Of a stretch of DNA of 64,000 nucleotides, positions 25,243 to 37,301 are shown one piece after another. The position numbers and the translations under genes are program-made. The DNA is from Paragorgia papillata (Eukaryota > Cnidaria > Anthozoa > Scleralcyonacea > Coralliidae), in the NCBI GenBank assembly GCA_035771165.1, contig JAWNZC010000351.1:8253501-8317500 (forward strand), in the 5' to 3' direction. The notes beneath the pieces were generated by a model. It saw only the letters and a program-made list of their open reading frames with translations, ran no database searches and was not told where the DNA came from. Within the stretch, counting starts at the first letter, position 1. Every line of letters starts with the position of its first letter.

Positions 25243-25290
25243 GATCTGTATATATAGTTCTTCGAAACTTCATCGAGTTATATAAGCATG
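25243..25290 (-). promoter_or_regulatory. Putative core promoter of C1q copy 1
   Basis: Two TATA-like boxes on the - strand at 25278-25285 (TTATATAA) and 25249-25256 (TATATATA), about 60-100 bp before the ATG. The first is shared with copy 2 (49,039-49,046); the second exists only in copy 1 through a small AT expansion. No transcription start data; inference. Confidence 0.4.
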
Positions 25291-25685
25291 GACGTTTTGT
25301 GTGAAAAACCATCATTATAATTTTACAACAAAAGCTCTTGAGCAACAAGCTGAAGGAAGCTTTCAGAGGCTTCTGATTGCATGGACTTGAAAATACTTAT
25401 ATCACATGCACAATATACATGCATGACATTTATGCATAGCTCGCATAACAGGTATTGAACACTGTTGAGAAGTAGAAGTATCTCCTTCAGCATCATGTTT
25501 ACTGCAAAAACTTCCTTCAGCGTTATGTTTAGTCATTTAACAAGTTTTGTGTCTAATCAAATAGTGTGTAGCATGCTGCACTAAATATCTGTTAGCACAG
25601 GAATTTTGAAGATAAGATGAAAAGTACATAGTTAAAGTTTCGTGGAAATATTGCTTGAGCATGCTAGTATACGGTAGATCAAAAC

Positions 25686-26643
25686 ATAGTTAATAGAACA
25701 TATATATACATGGTTTGGAAACTCGTCCAAAGTGATTGTTCTATGTTTTTGTTCAAGTTTATGGAAATTTGTGCAATTTCACGGTATTGTATTTTCTGTA
25801 TAATGAAGCAGTCATCCAATAGCAACGCTCGGGTTTAATTAGTGAGTTGCTTCATCGTCACGTGTTGTGCAGAGTCGGACTGGCCCTATGTGCCATTGTG
25901 CCAATGGCACATGCGCCCCCTTAGGATGCCGTTACTGCGCCCCTTAATTTCCTGTTGTATAGTATTATGTAGTGCAATTCCTATTTAAAAACCCGATTTT
26001 GGATTTATAGTCGTTTTACATTTTAATCAGTATGGTGCAGCTAATGGTATATTACGATTAAATAATATTTTAGTACGCTCCAAGCAGCTGACAGCCTGGC
26101 ATGAAGTAGTCACTTAATTAATGGTACACACAATGTGAGTTGATTTGTCCATGTATGACGACATGTCCTCATGATGTATGCCTTGCATGTTATGATGGTG
26201 TATTCCTATATAAAATTAGTATATTTGAATATTTTGTTTGGCATTATATATTATATCCTTCAAAACTCTTTCAAACCCCCCTCAAAATGCAGGAAATGCT
26301 ATTTCAGAGACTCTAAAATTCAAAATTCTCCAGGGGAGCATGCCCCCGGACCCCCCTAAAAGTTCGTAGCGCCTTCGGCGCTCCTTGCCCCACACGTAGT
26401 AAGTATTGCCTGTTTTGCCCCTTGTTAAGTATTCTGAAAGAAACCCTGACGCGCGGCGCCCCTCTCCCTAATGGCACCGCCCCTAATACGAAGCCAGTCC
26501 GACTCTGGTGTTGTGGTGCTTCATCGTCCCATGTCCATAGAATTTACTTCCATATAGGGAACTCCATTGTCAGTTCAACATGACCATGCTTCATGTTGAA
26601 AGACAATACAGCTTCCAAACCATGTATATGTTCTATTAACTAT
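25686..26643. mobile_element. hAT-like element (outer), 8-bp target duplication
   Basis: Starts CATAGTTAATAGAACATATA and ends in the complement ATATGTTCTATTAACTAT. Flanked on both sides by GATCAAAA (25,678-25,685 and 26,644-26,651). An 8-bp duplication fits hAT. It carries another element in its middle (25,870-26,507). Confidence 0.8.
25870..26507. mobile_element. hAT-like element (inner), 8-bp target duplication
   Basis: Starts CAGAGTCGGACTGGCC, ends GCCAGTCCGACTCTG, flanked by GTGTTGTG (25,862-25,869 and 26,508-26,515). Non-autonomous. Internal CAAAATGCAGGAAATGC and GGGGAGCATGCCCCCGGAC segments recur near 53,915-53,980, so a relative is there. Confidence 0.85.
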
Positions 26644-26982
26644 GATCAAAAGAAACACTTATAAGACAAATATATATGTCAAATGGTAAACTGGGAAAAG
26701 CATTTGAAGCTCAATGTTATAATTAAGCCCATTTACGCTACGCTCAACTTTTGGTACGGCTCGGATAAAAATGGTATACGTACCAATTTTACCCATCCGG
26801 GTACGGGTAACAATTTAACCGAGCCCAGCGTACCAAAAATCAAGCGTATAGATCGTTTTCACCTGACGTCACGGCGGCCATATTGGTGTACGGTATGGGA
26901 ATTAGCTCTTTCTTATTCAAATATTTCGTATTGTTTCACCACCCCAATGGAGCCACCGATCACGTGAGTAAAACGATCTATA

Positions 26983-27303
26983 CAGTGTGTACCAAAAAAA
27001 TTCGAACCCTTAGAAAATGAATTAGCATTCTTTTCAAACAACCTATTGTAGTAGTTTGAAAGCCCTAAAAGCGCTGCGTTATAAATTAATCAGCACATAA
27101 GTTAAACGAAGCGAAAAAGCTTTTAAATACTTTCACCATGCATACACTTCAAGTTATCTTAATTTCCCAGGTGTATAAGACCGTGTGTTTTACGCATCTG
27201 TGGGTTCAGCGAAGTGCTTAGGGCTTTCAAACTACTACAATAGGTTGTTTGAAAAGAATGCTAATTCATTTTCTAAGGGTTCGAATTTTTTTGATACACA
27301 CTG
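26983..27303. mobile_element. Tc1/mariner-type MITE, TA target site
   Basis: Ends CAGTGTGTACCAAAAAAATT and its near complement, flanked by TA. Arms of about 85 bp (AATTAGCATTCTTTTCAAAC) are almost identical, so it looks recent. Confidence 0.85.
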
Positions 27304-27329
27304 TAGTGTAAATGGCCTTATAGAGATGA

Positions 27330-27865
27330 ATAAAAAATCGAATAGAATATTCTATAGAATCAATATTCTATTGGCAGATATAGAAATATTCTATGGAATA
27401 TTCTATTGGCACATATAGAAATATTCTATAGAATATTCATATAGAAAATCTAATATAATACTTTATTGGAAGAAAAACCAATATGCTATAGAAAATCCAA
27501 TAGAATATTCTATTGGTACATATAGAAAAATTCTATAGAAATATTCTATAGAATATTCTATTGGCTCGTATAGAAAACTAATATAATTTTTTTGTGGAAG
27601 AAAAACCAATATGCTATAGAATGTCCAATTGAATATTCTATTGACACTTTAGTGTCATAGAAAATATCCAACAGAATATGCTGTTGGGAAAAAAATCCAA
27701 CAGAATATTCCAATAGAATATTCAGAAACTCCAATAGAATATTCTATTGACACTTTAGTGTCATACAAAATATCCAACAGAATATTCTGTTGGGGGAAAA
27801 ATCCAACAGAATATTCCATTGGATTTAGATTTCCAACAGAATATTCTATAGGATTCTATAGAACA
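27330..27865. repeat. AT-rich diverged tandem repeat
   Basis: Recurrent AATAGAATATTCTATTGG and CCAACAGAATATTCTGTTGG blocks, each a short palindrome. Confidence 0.8.
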
Positions 27866-27879
27866 TTTTCGTAAGGGTG

Positions 27880-28125
27880 TGGTCGCACGGTCAATAATTC
27901 ATGAAATCGAAACCAGGCAATAAATAAGAATCCGCTGACAGCGTTTTGCTGGAAAGTTAACTCGGAATCGAACAGCGAAAATTTGTTTTGAACAAAATTT
28001 GCTCTTTGTTCTTACGTCGCCCCGAGTGAAGTCCTCTGGTTCTACTTGAAAAATTCCCAACTATTATTGGCTTGTGTTTATCGCAAAATCAATGACACCA
28101 TTGTATTCTACAAATTAATAGCAGT
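27880..28125. mobile_element. Remnant related to the 12,919 element
   Basis: Shares GAAACCAGGCAATAAATAA, GCGTTTTGCTGGAAAGTTAA, CGCCCCGAGTGAAG and TGTATTCTACAAATTAATAG with 12,919-13,362, in rearranged order. Confidence 0.6.
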
Positions 28126-28282
28126 AGTGATACCCCCCATACGGAGTTCAAAGGGATGCCGCCTCATTAAATATTCAATTTTTAATTATTCATTATCAGG
28201 CTCCTTTAGGACCCTCTAACCCTAATCTCATTACGTCATTATATCTCAGGCTCCTTTGAGACCTCTTAACCCAACCTCGTCC

Positions 28283-29886
28283 CCAGGGCCATTTGTGGGG
28301 GCTGGGCCTGCCTCCTCCACAGGCCCTATTGCATCATGGACAGGACACACACGCCGAATTTAGGGCCTGCAAGATCCTGTAAAAAATTTGGCAAAACTTG
28401 GCACGGAATAAATTTGCATAATTAACTACATTATTAATAGCCATGGCTATATCCGAAGATTTTGAAGGCCATTGAAGACTTATTACATACGAATCCTAGC
28501 TTTAAAATGCAGGAATTGTTGAAGAAAGCAATTACGGTTGAACTTTGTCAACTTTCGGCCGGAATAATCAACGAAAATAGGGGCTGTTTATATGGGAGGC
28601 GGGACGGGACGTTTGCCGGGACGGGACGTTTTTCATCCCGGGTTTACATGAGTTCTACCACCCGGGACGTTCAACAAGCATCTCTAGTTCGTGTTGGACA
28701 TGCTCGGTATTTCGCTTTTTTTAGGGAAACTAAGCTATTTGGTCGGATAAACTGTACGTATCTTGTAGCCAGATGAATTATCTTTCTTCCAGTATATTTG
28801 ATAGCTTCTACAGTGGTTTATTTCTCAAGAAAACATTCGAAGAAGACAGATTATAATACATACGAAAAAGAATTTCAAAATAGCGGCCGCTATTATTTGG
28901 ACATGTTCGGTATTTCGCTTTTTTAAGAAAACTAAGCTATTTGGTCGGATAAACTGTACGTATTTTGTAGCCAGATGAATTATCTTTCTTCCAGTATATT
29001 TCATAGCTTCTACAGTGGACTATTTCTTGAGAAAACGTTCGGAGTGGCAAACGACTAGGCATTTTTGTTTTTGCATCACATGACAAATGTTGCAAAGTCA
29101 GCATAATATCGTCCCGGCAAAGCGGGACGGAGTGTTTACATGAGAAAAATTGTCTTGGATTTGCCAGGATCCCGGCTGAGCGAACCGGGATGAAAAACGT
29201 CCAGGCAAACATCTTTCCATATAAACGGAACGGGATAAATAAGAGAGATATACATGCATGGTGAGATCCGGGCAAACGTCCCGTCCCGCCTCCCATGTCT
29301 ACCCAGAGACTCTTTGGTTTATACTTTTTCGGTTTCCACAATTCCACAACAACTGAAACTTGAATTACGCTACACTATAGCCTACAATTTAACAAAATTA
29401 AATCTCATTAACTCTTGGTCAGTTGACAGTCTTCGATAGCTAAATAAACCAAAAAACAATACGAAAAACCTGTTACTCAGTTCCTGACCGTCGAATTTGC
29501 CTTTGTTCGGCAGATATTTCCCCCCCTTCAATTCCTTTTTGTCACTAAAAATATTATTGGCAGAAGGTCGGTAATTCTAAAACATATTGGTTTCTTCATT
29601 GTCATGATCTGTAAGAAAGTTTAGACCGAATTTCCTGGTGGGTCACAGTGTTTAAAGAACTTGGACGTACGTTTGTTGAACAGCGGCCGGAAAAAATTTG
29701 CAGGCCCTCTCAAAACTATCGCCTCAATATAGGGCCTAGTCTCGCTGTGCATAATGGGATCGGTCACCATTTTGTTTACAGGATCTGGCAGGCCCTCTAA
29801 ACAGTGTGTCCTGTCCATGATGCAATAGGGCCTGTGGAGGAGGCAGGGGCTGGGCCAAGATGGCGGCCAAGAACAAATGGCCCTGG
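28283..29886. mobile_element. 1.6-kb element with about 70-bp inverted repeats
   Basis: Left CCAGGGCCATTTGT... and right ACAAATGGCCCTGG, with CACAGGCCCTATTGCATCAT in both arms. No clear target duplication. Contains a second element at about 28,592-29,296. Confidence 0.75.
28592..29296. mobile_element. Nested element, GGGACGGGACGTTTGCC ends
   Basis: Left GGAGGCGGGACGGGACGTTT, right AAACGTCCCGTCCCGCCTCC. Inside, a segment of about 105 bp (GGTCGGATAAACTGTACGTA) is directly repeated at about 28,700-28,812 and 28,905-29,015. Confidence 0.75.
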
Positions 29887-30049
29887 CACAGTTTTTCAAC
29901 GGTTTTCCACCTAATGGCCCTCTATACAGACATGTAGCTATTTGTCGCCGCATCACCAACCAAAACTAGGGTTGGTAGGTGATACAGCGACAAATAACAA
30001 CATGTTTACAAACATTGCAGCTAAATTTACTAACATGATCAACTTTGTG

Positions 30050-30415
30050 ATTTAAGGCAATAAAGAATTTTTAAATTTTTTTCTTATATGAAATAACAGT
30101 GTGACTAGCAATATCCTTCAGATCATCAGGCAATGAGTTGAAAAGACTTGCACCACTGTATGAGAATTTAGACTTAGCAAACTCAGTTTTGATAGCAGGA
30201 ATTTTCAGATTTGTTCAAGATAATCGTGTGTTGACACTGGATGTCTCGCAGCAGAAGGTAAACATATTTCTTATATCACTAGGTAGTGATGTTTTCAAGG
30301 TGTTAAACGTTAGCAGAATTTTTCTCTGGGCAGCCGGCTACAATTTCCAAGTCCACCTGTTCGCACGTCCAAGAACAAATGAAATTATGAGTCTTTTGCA
30401 TTCGAAGAAATGAAG
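30050..30415 (-). mobile_element. LINE 3' end (reverse transcriptase ORF C-terminus), decayed
   Basis: The - strand reads LKTSLPSDIRNMFTF, NTRLS, then after a shift KSKFSYSGASLFNSLPDDLK. This is the C-terminal pattern (GAxLWNSLPxxL) of CR1/L2-type non-LTR retrotransposon polyproteins. Frameshifted; the + strand open frame over it is a shadow. Confidence 0.65.
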
Positions 30416-30762
30416 CATGAACAAATGTTTGCAATAGAACGAATGATCGACAACAGACTCGTGTAAACCACAGAAACGGTGAAACAACAAGTGAACTACG
30501 AGTTCACCATGAAACAAACGGTTAAACTGCAGAAATGGTCAAAGTTCGTCAAACTGCAGAAACAGTAAACATCAATACACTGATGGAGCAATGGAGCTAG
30601 TAATAAATCAACAAACGCACCTCCTAGCTTTCGAAATGGACTTAAAACCGGTTTATCTGGTATTAGAACAGAGCGCGCAAAGCAGGCTGGAGGATTATAT
30701 GCAAAAGTCGAGTGATAGCATAGACTCCCAATACTCCTACGGAGTATCCGTGAGTCAAAAAC

Positions 30763-30968
30763 GTGATTGCTTGGTGTGGAGACACAATGAGGTAAATTTA
30801 TTTCGTGGCAACAATGTCTAAATATGAACGTTGTAATATTAGTAAAAGTGAATCTCTCCTTATACGTCGGAGAATTGTTGCTTTTACCAATATCACAACG
30901 ATTAATTATATTTAGGCATTGTTGCCACGAGAAAATTACCTCATTGTGTCTTTACACTAAGAAATCAC
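30763..30968. mobile_element. Palindromic MITE at duplication edge, copy 2
   Basis: Same as 13,664-13,866. Homology between the two duplication copies starts at or just inside this element. Confidence 0.75.
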
Positions 30969-31861
30969 CTTTTTAAGTAATAGATAAAGCATGAGCAGCG
31001 ATCTGTATCTGATTTACAAGGTGAGCTGCAAGCGAGCCGTAGTAAATCAGATACAGATCGGCTGCGAGTGCTTTATCGCACTTATCAAATGGACGCATCT
31101 AAATAGCCATGTTTTTAAACTATTTTTCAAGTTGGAGTTATTTTAGCTAAAGTAAATTGAGGAAAAAGTTTATGTAAATCATGACGATTCTGTATGAGAT
31201 TTACAGATATTGATTAAATATTCATTTCTTTTGAATTTTCTTCATGAATTTTTAATGAATTTCATAATTAAGCTTGTTACCCTGGATAGACCACAATGTA
31301 TTGAGAATTCAAGATGGCGCCGCCATTGGTGAAAAGGTCTATTGTGGGAAAGTGATTGGTTGTTTTTAAAACAAAGAAAATGTGTAACACCTAATAGAAC
31401 AAGATGTGTAGGTGAACGTCACCGTCCAGTCCAAATTTTGTCCAGTCGAAGAATTTAAATTCAAGATATCTGAGTATCTTGGACATTGTAAAAACCATAG
31501 TCCCTGGAATTAAAGTGTCTGGAAACGCGGCGTACTTCAAAGGAAAAACACGGCAAGCTTTGCCCATATTGGAGGTATCATTACCTTCAAATTATGAAGC
31601 TTAACCAACATTAAAACCACCATCTGATTGGACAACCTTTTAAAACGAATCCTCACCCCCATACCACCCCCCGGTAATCACGCCCCCCGGAAACCCTAAA
31701 CCTAACCACAACACCCCTCTAGGATTTTTAGCTTTATGTGTTCAAGATTAACATCCCGCATGTGGGATGGTTATATTAGATGGTTAAGCTTCATATTTTG
31801 TAACCGATGATACCTCGATATTGAGGTAAGCGTATCACGTGACATGAAGGGGCACGGTCAA

Positions 31862-33747
31862 GGGGTTTGCTATAACCCGGGCGATGATCGAGGATGAGCA
31901 TGAAATCGTTTTGGTCAGCGGTCGTCAAGATCTGAGAATCTCGGCTCAGAACGCTATGTATCTATCGATTTAATATGGTATACTCTATAAACTTCTAATA
32001 TCACGCCCCACCGGCCAATCTCGAGAATAAGATCCGATTCTCCCTATTATTATTAAATCTCAAACGAAAAAAATATCTTCGATATTAATAATTAGCCCTG
32101 CTGCAGTAGAAGCCAAATAACCGTATGAATATACACAGCCCGCAGGCTAATTAAAATATACACAAATTACCTATTTTAAAACGCACCCCCTCCCGAAAAT
32201 TATCACTTCTGAATATAATCCCGGAAAAATGTTTTTAAAAAATAAGTTTAAAGCTTATTATCAATGTTTTTCGAATTTTTTCTAATACTATGTCCGAATG
32301 TTTTGATTCCTTTTTGAGGCCTCTACTTTTCTTGCATCTGCTCATGGGCGGTCACATTGCGCAGAAGTGGACCTAAATTCTGACAAATTTTAATTTTGCA
32401 AGACTGACATTAATTTCCCAATTACTTTGCCGTTAGAGCTGTATCTCTTCCAACCTCTTACACCTATAAACCTCCGTGCCAAACGCTTTTCTTACGCAGA
32501 ATGTCCAAGGGTGCCGGAAATCTGGGCAGGGCTTGGGGAGGAGGAAAGTGCCAGCGGCTGATATCTCCAAAAGTATTTACGCTATTGAAATAAAACTAGG
32601 TAGGCTTATAGAACAATCACAAACATTTAAGGGGGCATTTGCCCCCAGCCCCAGATTCTGACCAGCCCAAAAAAATGAGTGAATAAAAAAATTATGCAGT
32701 TTCTCTTTGAAAGTCCGAATTAGCCTGAGAAAATCACACGCTATCTCAGCCAAGGGCCCCCTTCTGCTTGAAAGCGGGAGGGGAGTGGCGCCTGAGGCAG
32801 CCTAAGTACAAACCTCCGATGATCCCATCAACCTACGCTTTCAGTTCAGGTGGGGGAAAAAAGTGTACGTGATCAAAAAATCATCTGAGCTTTTCATGAT
32901 TTTTTTATTTTTCTTGATTTGCCCCTCGGAATTAATTAATTACACTTTTTGGAGGAAAATCTCGAAGAATTTCTTAAATTAAAATTAATTTCAACAGAAA
33001 AGCAGTTAAATAGTCTCTAGAAAAATTAAGCTATTCTAGGTTTGTGTAAAATCTAACTATATAATATCAAAAAATTATTTTTTTAATGCACGTTTTTTGT
33101 GCAGAAAGTCATTCCAAGAAAAAACCTTTGAAATGTTCAATAACGCACATGCATGCAAACATATGCAGTAATATTGGTTCCGTTTCACTCATAAATATGT
33201 TTTTCTCACGCTCCCAATATGTAAAAGCACTCTTTTATATATTCCAGACAACAAATTTTTTTAATATATTTTTACTGAAAACACACCCAGTGGATCGATG
33301 ACGTGTAATTGGCACGCGTCCCGTGCACGAAATTTGTTGTCGACCTTATTTTTTTTAAAATTTTATCATCTTTTTTTCCAGTTTGGGATAAAAAGATTTC
33401 TTTCGCGTGTTTGTAAATTTAAACTTAAAAAATATGGGTCATAACTCATGACACTGTGAATATTGCGACAGACAATTAGAATTAAGCTTCAACGCCAATC
33501 TCCGGTTCACACAAAAGAAGGGCTTTCCCCCAGCACGAGAATATTTTTTGACATCTGTTCTAGAAAACAGACTTAACAGTTGTTTTTTGAAGGACGAATT
33601 GGCTAGACGTGTCATGCACACGAATCTTCATATAATCCAGTGTTCGAACACTTTACGGTTTCCGTTGATGTTATGTAGTTAATATGACTGCTGACCAAAA
33701 TTATTTCATGCTCATCCTCGATCATCGCCCGGGTTATAGCAAACCCC
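31862..33747. mobile_element. Nested DNA transposon, 9-bp target duplication
   Basis: Ends GGGGTTTGCTATAACCCGGG and the complement CCCGGGTTATAGCAAACCCC; arms about 58 bp including GATGATCGAGGATGAGCATG. Flanked by CACGGTCAA (31,853-31,861 and 33,748-33,756). A 9-bp duplication is typical of Mutator-like elements. No transposase recognised, so presumably non-autonomous. Confidence 0.85.
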
Positions 33748-33766
33748 CACGGTCAAGGCTATCAAT

Positions 33767-34110
33767 ATGGCGACAGAACAAGGCGCGAGCGCTTTCCAAG
33801 TGAAATATTGACGATGATGAGTTTGATTTTGGAGATGATACCTTAGCGATAAATTTAAATTTACTGGAGATGGATGCGGCGGAGATTGAAGCTCAAATGG
33901 AGACTATTGTCAGCGCTGTAAGTGTTTTATCGATGTTTATAATACGATAAGTGCTGCTCTCAGGACATTAGGAACACCGAAGGCTGAAATGGTTCTTTGT
34001 ATTTTCAGATGCAGGAACCCCCAAGTGTTTTTTGTGTGTTATGTGCATCAAAACATGAAATCGAAAGATGGTTTGACCTTACATGTTCGAAGGAACCACA
34101 GTTAGCTTAG
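33767..34110 (+). pseudogene. Two-exon frame inside the 31,496-36,059 transposon, broken
   Basis: ATG 33,767 in good context (aatATGG) opens MATEQGASAF...; a stop at 33,809 is bypassed by one base shift into DDDEFDFGDDTLAINLN... and EAQMETIVSA, ending at a donor (GTAAGT at 33,918). After an acceptor (TTTTCAG), exon 34,009-34,110 continues in phase 0: QEPPSVFCVLCASKHE and ERWFDLTC, then TAG. The C-x2-C and later Cys suggest a small zinc-binding segment, and the first part is acidic. I do not recognise the family. Joining across the 31,862-33,747 insertion puts the ATG about 365 bp from the left transposon end, as expected for an element-borne or captured gene. Confidence 0.45.
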
Positions 34111-36058
34111 TAAAAGGCTGTGAAACGGGAGAAGACAACCACAAGCTGGCATCCTTACATGTGCGGTGTTGTCAAACCATCAAACATTGTCGAAGGGGCT
34201 AAACAAAATTTTCTGCAGTCGGGTGTTTATTCGCAATAACTAACCGCTTTCTGGCTTGTCGAAATCAGAAACATATACAGGCACCGAAAAGGGGAATCGA
34301 GCGATTAGCAATTCTATGGCTATTTATTTTGCGCTCAGCCAAGTTGTTGGAAAATTCTAATTAAACTTCTGTTGTCGACTGTGACCTGCTGAGATTTAAA
34401 TTATTAGTTTTGTCAAAGCATATTGTCTTTTGGTAATTAGTAACTATTTTGTGTTTTTAAACTTATCATTATTTTCTGTACATAAATGAGTGGTCTTAAC
34501 TTTTTCATTAATTAAATGCTATTTAAAGATTATATACCATGCAATTGTTATCTTTGTTATTATTTTACTGGTAATACATAATAAATTATCCTGTGCAGTG
34601 ATCACAGACTTCTCTACAGTATGCTTTCTGCTTTTAATGGCAGATTAGTGATATCAGTGCTTTTCCTTTTTATGACATCCTGGAACATTTCCTTGTGTCA
34701 CTGGCAAACATTTTTTCTTTGAATAGAAATGGCATTAGCATTTATAATGTACTGATCAAGTTTGGGTTGCCTGAGCGTTTCCCTGCAATCCTCATTTGAT
34801 GGACTCTAACCATCAAATTACTCTTTAACCATGCACATCGTGACAGATTTCAGCCATCAGGACGTATTTTAATCCTTGAAGAAGGAATTGAAAAGAAGTA
34901 GGTTGTAATTTTATTAGACTGTGTTTGTGTTGAGATAAACATTCTACATTGTGAGAAACATTGGGGTCTTTCCAACACTTGATAAAAGGTAAAAATTCTG
35001 TTGTCAACTACTGCACGCGTACGTGCATCATTCAGAATTTTCACTCTGTGCTTAACTTGACTCATGCATGGGGTTTTTATGGCAAATTTTGTGATGCTCC
35101 AGCTCCGGTTTCTCTGTAGTTGTCTAAAATTTGTATTGAAATGCAGCATGTTAAGTAAACAAACTCACCCGACCCGCGGATTATTTTGTCGCGAAACCCA
35201 TATATATGGAAGTTTTATTAATGCAATCTGAGCGAATTCGACCACTTGTTTTAACGATTCTCTCCGCTTCACAAAACTGGTATATTTCCTTTAACCACTT
35301 GGAATGGATAGCGGTATTTTCGACTTTAGTCAGTTTATCAAGGCCATGCCCACTGACCGAAGCTTTGCGCGGTGCATGACATAACAGACTTATTTCCCGC
35401 TCTAGCACCCGTTTTAGCAAAAGTGATGCGCAACTGCTTGTTGCATTTAGGGCAGGCTAGTTCTGAGTCACAATCTGTTTTTTTTTTTAACGATTTAAAG
35501 TAAGAAATAATCGAGAAATATTCAATAAAGTGAGACCAAACAAATGCGATCGAGGCCTACTATTATTAACCAGCTGTCAAGTCATTCTATCATCGGATAA
35601 AGTATAACTTTCTCTGGAAATCATCAAATTCAGATAACCAAATTATATAATGTAGCGTGTATATACTAACTTCAATGTCACTTGGTTGGAAATGCCTATT
35701 ACAAATGCGTACGTTGCCTTCGTCTATTTATGCGAATATCTTTTAGATCAACAACGACGTGTCGTCGTGTTCCTTTGTAATACCGTAATATTTATTATTT
35801 CTCTTCGCCAAGCCTTTGCAACATCTGACGAAGATGGAATGCTTAATAGACTTATCCTTTCGTGTTTTTTCTCCGGGATTATTACGCTACATCCAAATGT
35901 TGAACAATTTGCGCCCGGCAGTACTTTTGCTGAGCGTGGCTAAACAGATAACATCTGAAACGTGCCCCTTCTTCCCACGTGATCAGAATTGAGAGGGAAC
36001 AAAAAGTGTGCGCTTTGAAGTACGCCGCGTTTCCAGACACTTTAATTCCAGGGACTAT
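34111..36058. other. Right half of the transposon, unassigned
   Basis: No clear protein. - strand frames between 34,850 and 35,460 include CPKCNKQL and ENTAIHSKWLKEIYQFCEAE, shifted relative to each other; these may be decayed coding remains convergent with the + strand frame. Confidence 0.35.
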
Positions 36059-37301
36059 GTAAAAACTAACTACTAATCTAGCTAAAGGGTTAGGTAAGAA
36101 ATATTTTAAATGATATGCATACAATTGAATTCTGTATACCTTCCATTACAGTCATTAGAAGTATACAAGGTCTGGAGAACTTCAAATGAGCTCCGATTTA
36201 TGTTGAGGGGGCCTGAAGGTGCACAAGTCGTTTGTTTTAGGTTTATTAATATATAAACAACATTCAGCCCAAACTTTGCTATTGGATGACTGCTCCAATG
36301 CGTTCATTAACTGTGAAAGTGCACAACCTGAACAAAAATATAAAACAACGACTTTTTGTCGGGTTTCCATACCAGGTATATTTCTATTGACTATGTTTTC
36401 ACAAAGGGAAATTTGAAATTCATTTCATATACGCATGCGCATTCATGCTTCAAATTAGTTAAACAGAAACTACGCAAATATAAACATAGTTACATTTTTT
36501 TAGACAGAGTATATGTCTATTATATAAGTATACGAATCTTGTGAGAGTTCCATTGCAGTGGTAGAATCGTCTATCCAAAGTTGATCTTGACGTGCATACA
36601 GGCTTCCCATGTCCTTTAAAGAATATGAAATTCAAGAACTTCTCCAGAACTTTCGAGGACCTTTTATGTAATATCCAACACGAGTCAGTGTTCTTTCTCC
36701 GATTTCTAAATACAGCCAAGCCGGTTAAAAGTACAAGGCGAAGCCAAGTTTTTTTTACCAACTTGGCTGTATTTAGACATTGGAGGATGAACACTGACGA
36801 GTACTAGTGTTGGATATAGCTTCTCAAATAAATATGTACATTAAGAAAAAATCGACCTAAAAGTATCTAAATTTGACCGTAATCATCCTTCGATTTCTAA
36901 ATACTGATTAAATATTTCTTTCTTTCAAATTTTCCTCATGAATTATTATTAGAGATTTAAGAAAATCAATTGAAGGCCGAAATATGCAAAAAAACTATGA
37001 TATGAAGTTTGTTTTATTATGCTGAAAATTAGGCTCAAGCCCGGCATACACTAGAGAAAAGTTCCGAAACACGTTACCGAAACACGGTTTCCGAAACAAA
37101 AGTTTCCAGTGTATCTTGAAAAGTTTCAGAAACCAAGTTTCCCCGATTAGAGCACTGTTCTAATTTTTTGAAACAAGTTTCGGAAACTTTCTCGAAAATG
37201 TGTTTCGGAAACTTGTTTCAGTGTATGTCGGGTTTCACGTAAACTTTCTTAGGTCAATAGTTAAACTATCGCCAGAAACCAGTTATTTTAAATTTTGATT
37301 T

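Larger units (their letters stand above)
31496..36059. mobile_element. DNA transposon in copy 2, gene-bearing, split by a nested element
   Basis: Left end CATAGTCCCTGGAATTAAAG, right end CTTTAATTCCAGGGACTATG; arms about 47 bp (to GCGGCGTACTTCAAAG). Flanked by TAAAAAC on both sides (8 bp GTAAAAAC if the last G belongs to the target). Copy 1 has the intact empty site at 14,380-14,387. Without the nested element it would be about 2.7 kb. It carries a two-exon + strand frame (33,767-34,110) and - strand frames at 34,850-35,460 with a CPKC motif. The 7-8 bp duplication is compatible with hAT or P-type elements; family not assigned. Confidence 0.85.

Noticed and set aside
30591..30821. 76-codon frame (MELVINQQTHLLAFEMDLKP...) at the duplication edge
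   Set aside because: It runs into a MITE and shows no recognisable domain or splice signals; possibly a transposon-protein scrap, but I could not support it.
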